Source of the DNA: Kiritimatiellales bacterium
GTDB lineage: Bacteria > Verrucomicrobiota > Kiritimatiellia > Kiritimatiellales > Pontiellaceae
Reading direction: 5' to 3'
DNA length: 7,650 bases
Assembly (NCBI GenBank): GCA_030588285.1
Contig: JAUUYK010000039.1
Span: 1-7,650 of the forward strand
A program made the translations under genes and the position numbers. Below the pieces are notes generated by a model that saw only the letters and a list, made by a program, of their open reading frames with translations, ran no database searches and was not told the DNA's origin. Of this stretch, positions 1-6,003 are shown in pieces. Positions within the stretch are counted from its first letter, which is position 1, and the number at the start of each line of letters is the position of its first letter.

Positions 1-116
1 AGTACCGGTGTAATTCCGGTCCGAATTGCCATCAGCTGTCCATTTTTATGAATACCTTCCACTACGCCAGCACCCACGGTGCCGAACCCCAGAATTCCGA
101 TTCTAATTTCTTTCAT
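1..116 (-). CDS. hom: Homoserine dehydrogenase, N-terminal fragment (continues past the left edge)
   Basis: Only the first 38 codons and part of the next are visible. The protein begins MKEIRIGILGFGTVGAGVVE, a Rossmann dinucleotide-binding start: a beta strand (residues 4-9) followed by the glycine-rich turn GFGTVGAGV at 10-18. The GTVGxGVV form and the following N(x)nIRTG stretch (residues 25-34) are typical of homoserine dehydrogenase, which reduces aspartate semialdehyde to homoserine with NAD(P)H in the cytoplasm, the branch point to threonine and methionine. The ATG at 116-114 is preceded by AGGA at 128-125, 8 bases away, which supports this start. The C-terminal catalytic region, and an ACT domain if there is one, lie outside the window, so single-domain and ACT-fused forms cannot be told apart. 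Another Rossmann oxidoreductase is possible but less likely. Confidence 0.88.
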   Translation of the reverse strand, partial: MKEIRIGILGFGTVGAGVVEGIHKNGQLMAIRTGITPV

Positions 117-149
117 ATGTCCAATCCTATTTACTGAAAATGAAGCGCC

Positions 150-177
150 ACCATAGACGTTTGATTTATCGACTCAA
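150..177 (-). promoter_or_regulatory. Candidate sigma-70-type promoter for homoserine dehydrogenase
   Basis: Within the 143-base gap between hisD and the homoserine dehydrogenase gene, the minus strand carries TTGAGT (177-172), a 16-base spacer and TATGGT (155-150). Each hexamer matches the consensus at four of six positions. Transcription would begin near 143 and leave a leader of about 26 bases that includes the AGGA ribosome site. I see no convincing intrinsic terminator for hisD in the gap, so read-through from hisD is also possible. This is a pattern match only. Confidence 0.4.
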
Positions 178-259
178 GCCAAAATAAGCCTCGTTGAGTT
201 TGCTTAAATTACCCCCAACGCGTCCCGCTAAACTTTGGTTCCTATTCCACTGCACGTAT

Positions 260-1564
260 TTATTCAAAACGGATGGTTGCCGAACGTGCATGACCATCGA
301 GGGTTTCAACACGGCCAAATGCTTCAACCACCGGAAGCACATCTTTCAGGTCGTCCTTTGTAAATTGAATCAGGCTAACGCGGCGGCGAAAATCCTCCAC
401 CGTTAGACCAGAAAAATAGGCCGCGGTTCCACCCGTTGGTAAAACATGGCTCGGCCCCGCCGCAAAATCGCCGACCGATTCCGGCGTCCATTCGCCAATA
501 AAAAGTGCCCCGGCATTAATCACCTTATCCGCCCATTTTTCGGTGTTTTCGACAATGAGTTCCATGTGCTCCGGTGCAAATAGATTACAAAGCGTCATGC
601 CAGCGGTCAGATCCGGAACCACCACGAGCAACATGCCCTTTTCCAGCACTTGAAAAACGGGTTCGCTTCGGGCTAATTCAACCGCTTGTTTTAGGATTTC
701 AACGCGGACCGCCTCGGCTTGTTTTTGCGAACTAGTTACTAAAAGTGCCTTTTCGGAACCCGTTCCATGCTCGGCCTGCGAAAGCAGATCGGCGGCCACA
801 TGCGCCGGATTCGCCGTGTCATCGCACAGCACCGCAATTTCGCTCGGACCAGCCACCATATCCAAAGCAACTTCACCATAAACCTGACGTTTTGCCGCGG
901 TTACATACGGCCCACCAGGCCCCACAATTTTACGGACCTTGGCAATCGTCTGCGTGCCATAGGCCATGGCTCCGATCGCTTGAATTCCGCCGACTTTATA
1001 AATTTCCGTTGCTCCGGCTAAATTCAGCGCATAGATAATGTAGGGATTTAATTTGCCCGTTTTGTCGCATGGCGAACAGGCGACCAGTTCCTTCACGCCC
1101 GCCACTTTGGCCAGGGTCAAAGTCATGAGTGCGGTCGAAGCCAACGGTGCGGCACCGCCGGGAATATAGGCTCCCACGCGATCGAACGGCACAAATTTTT
1201 CGCCGAGCATACCGCCTTTCGGGGTTTTCATTTTCCAATCGTCGCGCAGGCCGTTTTTAGAAAATAGTGTAATCCGTTTATGCGCCTCTTTCGCGGCCTT
1301 TTTAAAATCGTCATCCACCAACGAATCCGCCTCGGCAATCTCTTCGGGAGTAAGCAAAAGTTGGCCCGCTGAAAGAGTTGCCCCATCAAAACGCTGCACG
1401 TAATCAATCACCGCTTGATCACCAGATTCTCGAATCTCATGAAGCACCGAGGCCGCCACCTTCATCGCCTTCTCTTCCACGGAAGGGCGGAGAAGAAAAC
1501 GTTCGATCGTCGGATATTTTTTCTCCGTATCCCACAGAACAATTGGTGCCAATTTTTCACTCAT
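260..1564 (-). CDS. hisD: Histidinol dehydrogenase
   Basis: This 434-residue protein has the normal length for HisD, the cytoplasmic zinc enzyme that oxidises L-histidinol through histidinal to L-histidine with two NAD+, the last two steps of histidine synthesis. The key residues are all visible. The zinc ligands are Q263 and H266 (SQAEHG), D366 (SVGDFAAGPSHVLP) and H425 (LDGHA); the catalytic pair is E332-H333 (FAPEHMEL). The family signature around DMVAGPSE is at 235-242. One departure is GPGGP at 215-219, where most HisD proteins have GPGN followed by a hydrophobic or small residue. The ATG is supported by GAGGT at 1575-1571, six bases upstream. The gene lies 46 bases after mnmE with no other his gene in view, so histidine genes seem dispersed here. 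It may be co-transcribed with mnmE, since I see neither a good promoter nor a good terminator between them. Confidence 0.97.
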   Translation of the reverse strand: MSEKLAPIVLWDTEKKYPTIERFLLRPSVEEKAMKVAASVLHEIRESGDQAVIDYVQRFDGATLSAGQLLLTPEEIAEADSLVDDDFKKAAKEAHKRITLFSKNGLRDDWKMKTPKGGMLGEKFVPFDRVGAYIPGGAAPLASTALMTLTLAKVAGVKELVACSPCDKTGKLNPYIIYALNLAGATEIYKVGGIQAIGAMAYGTQTIAKVRKIVGPGGPYVTAAKRQVYGEVALDMVAGPSEIAVLCDDTANPAHVAADLLSQAEHGTGSEKALLVTSSQKQAEAVRVEILKQAVELARSEPVFQVLEKGMLLVVVPDLTAGMTLCNLFAPEHMELIVENTEKWADKVINAGALFIGEWTPESVGDFAAGPSHVLPTGGTAAYFSGLTVEDFRRRVSLIQFTKDDLKDVLPVVEAFGRVETLDGHARSATIRFE

Positions 1565-1610
1565 ATCAATACCTCAACTTCTAATTTAAAAACCGGTGTT
1601 CGCAACCCTT

Positions 1611-2978
1611 TTACTTTCCAATACAAAAGCGCGAGAAAATATTATCCAGCAACTCTTCGTGATAGGACCGCCCCGTCACCTGCCCGAGCAAGTCAAGCGC
1701 GGCGCGAAGATGCTCGCACGCTAACACCGCATTCTGTTCAACATTTTCAACCAAAAAATCGCGCGCTTGCCGCGCTTCGCGGTGCGCCAAAATTAGTAAG
1801 TTTCGATGGCGCTCTGAAATTACAGCATGGGGGGGCGCTTGAAAGTCGGCACCCTTTTCTAGCACATCGGCCATCGCTCGTTTGAGTTCTTCCACGCCAA
1901 CGCCATTCACCAAACTGGCTTCGACACCTTCAACGTCGTCAAATGCGCGCCCCTGATCAATCTTATTTAAAACGATCACACTTCTCGCGGAATCCAGTTT
2001 TTCCAAGCGCGCTCGATCCTCGTCATGCAACGGCTCCGAAGCATCCACGAGATAGATGGAAAGGTTTGCCTCTTCTCCGTGGGCTTCGGCTCGGCGAACC
2101 CCTTCTGCTTCAATTTCGCAATCGGTTTCGCGAAGTCCGGCCGTGTCGATAATACGCAGTGGAATGCCATCGAGCACATAACCCTCTTCAAGGGTATCGC
2201 GTGTGGTTCCGGCGGTGCTCGAAACAATGGCCCGATCAAATCCAAGCAATGCATTTAGCAAGGTCGATTTCCCGGCATTTGGCCGCCCCAAAATCACGAC
2301 CCGCGCGCCTTCGCGCAACAGCCGCCCTTCATCCCACGTATCGAGCAAGTCGTCCAGCGTCTGGAATGTTTTATCCAGCAAATCGGCGATTCCCGAAAAA
2401 ACATCGTCGGGCAGTTCATCCTCTACAAAATCGAGCGTGGTTTCCAGATTGGCTGCAACTTCCAAAAAGGCCTCATAAATGGCATCGAACTGATGGCTCA
2501 ATTTTCCTTCCATCTGCTCCACCGCCACACTCGCTGCGCGGTCGGATCGGGCGCGGATCAAATCAAAAATTCCTTCGGCCTGCAGCAAATCAATTCGCCC
2601 ATTCAAAAAGGCCCGTTTTGTAAACTCGCCCGGTTCTGCCATTCGCGCTCCGGCTTCGAGGGCTCGTCGCAAAATACGGCGCATGCCCACGGCACCCCCG
2701 TGGCCTTGAATTTCAAGAACGTCCTCGCGGGTGTAGCTTCGGGGAGCACGCATCACAAGGGCCAGTCCGGTGTCAATTTCGGTCCCGTCGCTATCGAGCA
2801 CTTTTCCGTATGCAAAGGTTCCGTGTTCCCGCTCCGAGACTGGCGTTTTATCCAACGGTGCAAAAAGCAGATCGGCAATCGTCCATGCATCGGGCCCCGA
2901 CACACGAACAATCCCCACGCCGCCCGCACCGGGGGGCGTGGCAATCGCGGCGATTGTATCTGGATTATATACGGACAT
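1611..2978 (-). CDS. mnmE: tRNA uridine-5-carboxymethylaminomethyl(34) synthesis GTPase MnmE
   Basis: The 455-residue protein is full length (E. coli MnmE has 454). With MnmG it builds the aminomethyl-type modification on wobble uridine 34 of several tRNAs in the cytoplasm, using methylene-tetrahydrofolate and GTP. The N-terminal folate-binding, dimerising domain opens with [20 protein letters not shown] (residues 7-26). A helical domain follows, and it is interrupted by the G domain: P-loop GRPNAGKST at 231-239, with N234 in the potassium-coordinating position; switch TAGTTRD at 255-261; DTAG at 278-281; NKID at 338-341. The chain ends in FCIGK, giving the conserved cysteine C452. The ATG has only a weak ribosome site (GGA about 7 bases upstream). 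The usual partners mnmG, rnpA or yidC are not next to it; hisD follows instead. A run of seven G on the plus strand at 1829-1835 lies inside the gene but the frame is intact. Confidence 0.98.
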   Translation of the reverse strand: MSVYNPDTIAAIATPPGAGGVGIVRVSGPDAWTIADLLFAPLDKTPVSEREHGTFAYGKVLDSDGTEIDTGLALVMRAPRSYTREDVLEIQGHGGAVGMRRILRRALEAGARMAEPGEFTKRAFLNGRIDLLQAEGIFDLIRARSDRAASVAVEQMEGKLSHQFDAIYEAFLEVAANLETTLDFVEDELPDDVFSGIADLLDKTFQTLDDLLDTWDEGRLLREGARVVILGRPNAGKSTLLNALLGFDRAIVSSTAGTTRDTLEEGYVLDGIPLRIIDTAGLRETDCEIEAEGVRRAEAHGEEANLSIYLVDASEPLHDEDRARLEKLDSARSVIVLNKIDQGRAFDDVEGVEASLVNGVGVEELKRAMADVLEKGADFQAPPHAVISERHRNLLILAHREARQARDFLVENVEQNAVLACEHLRAALDLLGQVTGRSYHEELLDNIFSRFCIGK

Positions 2979-2993
2979 ATTTTTTCCAATTCA

Positions 2994-3012
2994 TTATATA
3001 ACAAACTATATA
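2994..3012. repeat. AT-rich 19-base element, copy 1 (mnmE-proximal)
   Basis: The plus strand reads TTATATAACAAACTATATA. It matches copy 2 at 18 of 19 positions, and its outer parts are inverted arms (TATATA, six bases, TATATA). It overlaps the TATAAT at 2993-2998, so a protein bound here would cover the -10 of that candidate mnmE promoter. No known regulator site is recognised. Confidence 0.6.
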
Positions 3013-3045
3013 TTTTTAGCTAAAACTAGCCTTTTTAGGCCATTT

Positions 3046-3064
3046 TTATATAACAGACTATATA
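3046..3064. repeat. AT-rich 19-base element, copy 2 (mnmE-distal)
   Basis: The plus strand reads TTATATAACAGACTATATA, in the same orientation as copy 1 and 52 bases from it start to start. That is close to five helical turns, which would place both copies on the same face of the DNA. The single difference from copy 1 is G for A at position 11. Confidence 0.6.
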
Positions 3065-3086
3065 ATAAACTGGCGATTTTTCGGGG

Positions 3087-4307
3087 CTAATCTAATGTAT
3101 TAACTAACAAACCAGAGCGTAATTTTGGTTCGAACCAGGTGCTTTTTGGCGGCATCAACATACCGGCATCGGCGACGGAAAAGAGTTGATCCATCGAGGT
3201 GGGATACATCGAAAATGCCAGGGCTGCCCGACCGGAGTTTACCCATTTTTCAAGTTCTTCGGTTCCACGAATTCCACCGATAAAGTCGATGTCGTTGCTT
3301 TCGCGTGGATCGGCAATATTAAGGATGGGTGCGAGTACATCATTTTGCAGAATACTCACATCGAGTGAGGCCACGGGATCGGTCGCATCGGTCGCTTGTT
3401 TTTGCGTTAGTGTGCTCCACGTTCCATCGATATACATGCAAATTTCGCCCGCCTTACGTGGTTTTGAAACTCCGTTTGCTTCCACAGTGAAGGTTGACTC
3501 CAGTGCTTGGAAAAATTCTTCCTTCGTTCCAGGCAGGGTGAGCACAACGCGGTTATACGCCAAAATTTTGAGGTCACTTTCGGGAAACATGACCGCAAGG
3601 AAATAGTTATATGGCTCGTCGCCGGTGTGGTTTGGGTTGGCTTCCCGGCGTTTTGCACCGATCTTCGCCGCCGAGGCGGAACGGTGATGGCCATCGGCCA
3701 CATACGTTGCTGGAATTTTGCCAAATGCGGTTTCGAGTTCGGTCACGTTGTCAAATTTCCAAATGATGTGCTCTACGCCATCTTCGGCTGTAAATTGATA
3801 GAGCGGTTCCTGCTGCTTCGTTACTTCAACCGCCGCATTAATTGCCGCGCTATCGCGGTAGGCCAAGAAGACGGGGCCGGTGTTGGCGTTCTGGGTGTCG
3901 ACATAGCGAATGCGATCTTCTTCTTTTACTCGCCGTGTTTTTTCATGAATCTTGATTTTACCCGTTTCGTAGTCTTCCACATGACAGGTGGCCACGATGC
4001 CGAACTGAAGGTGTTCGCCCATCTGCTGACTATAGAGATAAATTGCGGGATCGGTTTCCCGAATTAAAATACCGTCATCCATTAAACGCTGAAGGTTGGA
4101 TTTTGCCCGTTCATAAACGAGATCGCTATATGGGTCGGTGCCTTCTGGAAGATCAATTTCTGCACGAACCACATGCAAAAAACTATCGGGGTTTCCCTCG
4201 ACCAATTCTAGGGCCTGTTTTTTATCCACCACGTCGTATGGAACCGATGCCACTTGTTCTGCTTTTCCTTCTGCCGGACGCCACGCTTTAAATGCTTTAA
4301 CTTTCAT
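3087..4307 (-). CDS. DUF1015 family protein of unknown function
   Basis: This 406-residue protein matches my recollection of the DUF1015 (COG4198) family along its whole length. The N-terminus is VKAFKAWRP, then VASVPYDVV (20-27) and NPDSFLHVVRAEIDLP (39-54). The middle has HEKT (121-124) and ADGHHRSASAA (204-214). The end is MPPKSTWFEPKLRSGLL (385-401), a strongly conserved tail. No signal peptide or membrane segment is seen, so it is probably cytoplasmic. The function is not established to my knowledge. The clustered charged and histidine residues suggest an enzyme; a relation to ParB/sulfiredoxin-fold free-serine kinases is only a hypothesis. I chose the ATG at 4307-4305 because GGGGA (4319-4315) lies seven bases upstream and the protein then starts where the family does. 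A longer reading from a TTG at 4370 would begin on a promoter -35 hexamer. The gene seems to be its own transcription unit between gpsA and mnmE. Confidence 0.85.
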   Translation of the reverse strand: MKVKAFKAWRPAEGKAEQVASVPYDVVDKKQALELVEGNPDSFLHVVRAEIDLPEGTDPYSDLVYERAKSNLQRLMDDGILIRETDPAIYLYSQQMGEHLQFGIVATCHVEDYETGKIKIHEKTRRVKEEDRIRYVDTQNANTGPVFLAYRDSAAINAAVEVTKQQEPLYQFTAEDGVEHIIWKFDNVTELETAFGKIPATYVADGHHRSASAAKIGAKRREANPNHTGDEPYNYFLAVMFPESDLKILAYNRVVLTLPGTKEEFFQALESTFTVEANGVSKPRKAGEICMYIDGTWSTLTQKQATDATDPVASLDVSILQNDVLAPILNIADPRESNDIDFIGGIRGTEELEKWVNSGRAALAFSMYPTSMDQLFSVADAGMLMPPKSTWFEPKLRSGLLVNTLD

Positions 4308-4322
4308 GAGTAAATCCCCGTT

Positions 4323-4355
4323 AAATAAAGTAAAAGGGCGCACTTTAGTGCGCCC
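4323..4355 (-). terminator. Rho-independent terminator of the plsY-gpsA operon
   Basis: On the minus strand a perfect 8-base-pair GC-rich stem, GGGCGCAC (4355-4348) with GTGCGCCC (4343-4336), closes a four-base TAAA loop. It is followed by a stretch with ten T in thirteen bases (4335-4323). It starts about 40 bases after the gpsA stop codon. On the plus strand the same stem is followed by a C run, so it should work only for leftward transcription. It is the only convincing intrinsic terminator in the window. Confidence 0.85.
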
Positions 4356-4370
4356 CCCTTCGGTTGTCAA
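4342..4370 (-). promoter_or_regulatory. Promoter for the DUF1015 gene, overlapping the gpsA terminator
   Basis: The minus strand has a perfect TTGACA at 4370-4365, an exactly 17-base spacer and TAAAGT at 4347-4342 (four of six matches to TATAAT). Transcription would begin near 4335, giving a leader of about 28 bases with GGGGA before the ATG at 4307. The first four bases of the -10 are the loop of the gpsA terminator hairpin and the last two begin its descending arm. The spacer contains a run of six G on this strand. The call rests on hexamer and spacing match plus correct position. Confidence 0.65.
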
Positions 4371-4395
4371 AATCTGCCGGATTAAAAACGCGGGC

Positions 4396-5379
4396 TTATT
4401 CGGGCTTTGGCGCTCGCGCCATTAGATCCATCATCGCTTGGCCCGGATTTTTTCCTTCGTGGACCACGGCATTGACCTGTTCGGTGATGGGCACACTCAC
4501 GCCCAACTCTCCCGCCAGTTCTTTTGCGGCCTGGCAGTTCCAAACACCTTCGGCGACCATTTTCATGCTACCCATAATCTCTTCGAGGGTTTCGCCTTTC
4601 CCAAGCCGTTCACCAACTCCACGGTTCCGACTGTGTTGACTCATGCAGGTCACCATCAAATCGCCGATGCCGCTAAGCCCCATAAAGGTTTCGGGCTGGG
4701 CGCCGATGGCCACACCGAGTCGGGTGATTTCGGCAATCCCTCGGGTCATCAACGCCGCCTTTGAATTGTCGCCAAAACCAAGGCCATCGCTAATTCCTGC
4801 CGCAACGGCGACCACATTTTTGAGTGCTCCGCCAAGTTCAACCCCTATCACATCTTCGAGGGTGTAAACGCGAAAGGTGTCGTTCAAAAAGAGGTGCTGT
4901 ATTTTTTCCGCAATGGCGTGATTGCGGGCGGCGATGGCAACGGCGCAGGGAACGCCACGAGCCACTTCTTCGGCGTGGCTTGGCCCAGAGAGCACGGCAA
5001 CTTCTCGGCCTAAAATTTCTTCGGCAACTTCGCTCATGCGTTCGTGGGTTTGCTCATCGAGCCCTTTCGTGGCACTCACGATCAAGGCGTTGGCCGGAAT
5101 GAACGGTTTGAAGGCTTCGACGACGGGTTTGTAGAAACGCGAGGGAACCACGAGCACAACCAAGCCTGCATCTTGAACCGATTCGGCATGATCTGCGGTC
5201 CATCGTAGCGAATCAGGCATGGTGACTCCGGGTAAATAGGTTTTATTTTCGCCGGATTTCTTAATCTCTTCCAAATACTCGGGAAATGGTCCCCAAACGG
5301 TGGTTTCATGTCCATTACGATTGAGTACCATCGCTAAAGCAGTTCCCCACCCTCCATCACCAATTACTGTTACTTTCAT
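4396..5379 (-). CDS. gpsA: Glycerol-3-phosphate dehydrogenase [NAD(P)+]
   Basis: This 327-residue cytoplasmic enzyme reduces dihydroxyacetone phosphate to sn-glycerol 3-phosphate, the backbone of phospholipids. The Rossmann start is MKVTVIGDGGWGTALA, with the nucleotide loop GDGGWG at 7-12 (many relatives have GAGSWG). Further family marks are SATKGL (102-107), SGPSHAEEVARG (131-142), and GGALKNVVAVAAGISDGLG (183-201), which contains the catalytic lysine K187. The substrate-binding stretch GLSGIGDLMVTCMSQHSRNRGVG lies at 234-256. The ATG at 5379-5377 is preferred because AGAGG (5393-5389) lies nine bases upstream and the protein starts at the usual place. An in-frame ATG at 5424 would add 15 basic residues, overlap plsY and has no ribosome site. 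The start is four bases past the plsY stop and its ribosome site lies inside the plsY end, which implies translational coupling. A strong terminator follows. Confidence 0.97.
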   Translation of the reverse strand: MKVTVIGDGGWGTALAMVLNRNGHETTVWGPFPEYLEEIKKSGENKTYLPGVTMPDSLRWTADHAESVQDAGLVVLVVPSRFYKPVVEAFKPFIPANALIVSATKGLDEQTHERMSEVAEEILGREVAVLSGPSHAEEVARGVPCAVAIAARNHAIAEKIQHLFLNDTFRVYTLEDVIGVELGGALKNVVAVAAGISDGLGFGDNSKAALMTRGIAEITRLGVAIGAQPETFMGLSGIGDLMVTCMSQHSRNRGVGERLGKGETLEEIMGSMKMVAEGVWNCQAAKELAGELGVSVPITEQVNAVVHEGKNPGQAMMDLMARAPKPE

Positions 5380-5383
5380 ATGT

Positions 5384-5992
5384 TTAAGCCTCTTTCTTTT
5401 TGCCGAAGCGATTTTCCGTTCCATTAATCAGCCGCTTAATATTTTCCCGATGTAACCAAACTACCAAAATGGACATTAGCGTGAGCGCACTCTGAATAAG
5501 AAGACTGTTCTGTCGGGGATCGATCCACACGGTGACGGCCACAGCAATGGCGGCCACGATGGATGCGAGGGAAACATAGCGCGTGGTGAACACACAGATG
5601 AGCCAACATAAAAACCCGACTCCGACCGCAAATGGCGCAACGCCCAAGATCATTCCGGCACTGGTGGCAACCCCTTTTCCTCCTTTAAACTTAAGAAAGA
5701 CCGGGAAGGTATGCCCTACGATGGCAATAAAACCAAAAAGAACGCCATAGACGGAATCTATACCTGCAAGCTGTGGAAAAATAAACGAGGGAACAAATCC
5801 TTTCAGCGCATCTAGGGTGAAGGTGAAAACGCCCCAACCTTTTCCGATGACGCGAAATACGGTGGTGGCTCCAATATTCCCGCTGCCTTTCTCGCGAATA
5901 TTCACTCCGTGTGCTTTGGCCAAGAGTAACCCAAATGGGATGGCTCCCAGCAGATACGCCCCTATCATTAAAATCAGTATGGTTATATTCAT
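5384..5992 (-). CDS. plsY: Acyl-phosphate:glycerol-3-phosphate acyltransferase PlsY
   Basis: This roughly 202-residue inner-membrane enzyme transfers an acyl group from acyl phosphate to position 1 of glycerol 3-phosphate, forming lysophosphatidate. Several hydrophobic segments (about residues 2-24, 53-75, 82-102, 114-135, 139-157 and 166-180) fit the family's multi-pass topology. All three conserved motifs are present: GSGNIGATTVFR (36-47), FKGGKGVATSAG (102-113, a glycine-rich phosphate-binding loop) and HRENIKRLINGTENRF (181-196). In motif 1 a threonine (T44) stands where asparagine is usual. The start is uncertain. I chose the ATG at 5992 because the protein then begins MNITILILMIGAYLLGAIPFG, like other PlsY proteins, 11 bases after the preceding stop, though no clear ribosome site precedes it. 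An ATG at 6022 would add ten residues and overlap the preceding gene by 19 bases. PlsY usually works with PlsX, which is not in view; GpsA, next door, supplies its acceptor. Confidence 0.95.
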   Translation of the reverse strand: MNITILILMIGAYLLGAIPFGLLLAKAHGVNIREKGSGNIGATTVFRVIGKGWGVFTFTLDALKGFVPSFIFPQLAGIDSVYGVLFGFIAIVGHTFPVFLKFKGGKGVATSAGMILGVAPFAVGVGFLCWLICVFTTRYVSLASIVAAIAVAVTVWIDPRQNSLLIQSALTLMSILVVWLHRENIKRLINGTENRFGKKKEA

Positions 5993-6003
5993 AGATTCGT
6001 TGG

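Larger units (their letters stand above)
2979..3086 (-). promoter_or_regulatory. AT-rich mnmE upstream region
   Basis: This 108-base gap between the DUF1015 stop and the mnmE start is visibly far richer in A and T than the flanking genes. It should hold the mnmE promoter. On the minus strand a perfect TATAAT lies at 2998-2993, but no good -35 hexamer stands 16-18 bases before it, and transcription from it would start only about 8 bases before the ATG. A second weak -10, TATAAA at 3050-3045, would leave a leader near 60 bases. Two short hairpins, GCCT-AAAA-AGGC and GCTA-GTTT-TAGC on the minus strand, sit between the two repeats but lack a following T tract. I see no intrinsic terminator for the DUF1015 gene. 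Confidence 0.45.

Noticed and set aside
1585..1606. Possible terminator after mnmE (GGGTT, GCG, AACACC, then T run on the minus strand)
   Set aside because: The stem is only about five base pairs with a bulge and the T run is five bases, so it is too weak to call.
1829..1835. Seven-G run as a phase-variation tract in mnmE
   Set aside because: The frame is intact, the gene is housekeeping and a run of seven without other signs is weak evidence.
2493..3023. A 176-codon open frame on the plus strand across the start of mnmE
   Set aside because: It is opposite mnmE and its promoter region, with His, Ser and Arg-rich translation typical of antisense frames and no ribosome site.
3013..3045. Short hairpins GCCT-AAAA-AGGC and GCTA-GTTT-TAGC between the two AT-rich repeats
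   Set aside because: Four-base-pair stems in AT-rich DNA arise easily by chance and neither is followed by a T tract in the direction of transcription.
3507..4067. A 186-codon open frame on the plus strand
   Set aside because: It lies wholly opposite the DUF1015 gene, its translation has no recognisable family motifs, and the minus-strand frame carries strong family motifs. It is a shadow frame.
4308..4370. A 21-residue N-terminal extension of the DUF1015 protein from a TTG start
   Set aside because: The extension runs through the gpsA terminator and its TTG is part of the TTGACA hexamer; the family begins at the later ATG, which has its own GGGGA site.
5380..5424. A 15-residue extension of GpsA (MERKIASAKRKRLKH)
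   Set aside because: It overlaps the end of plsY, has no ribosome site, and the Rossmann strand begins right after the later ATG.
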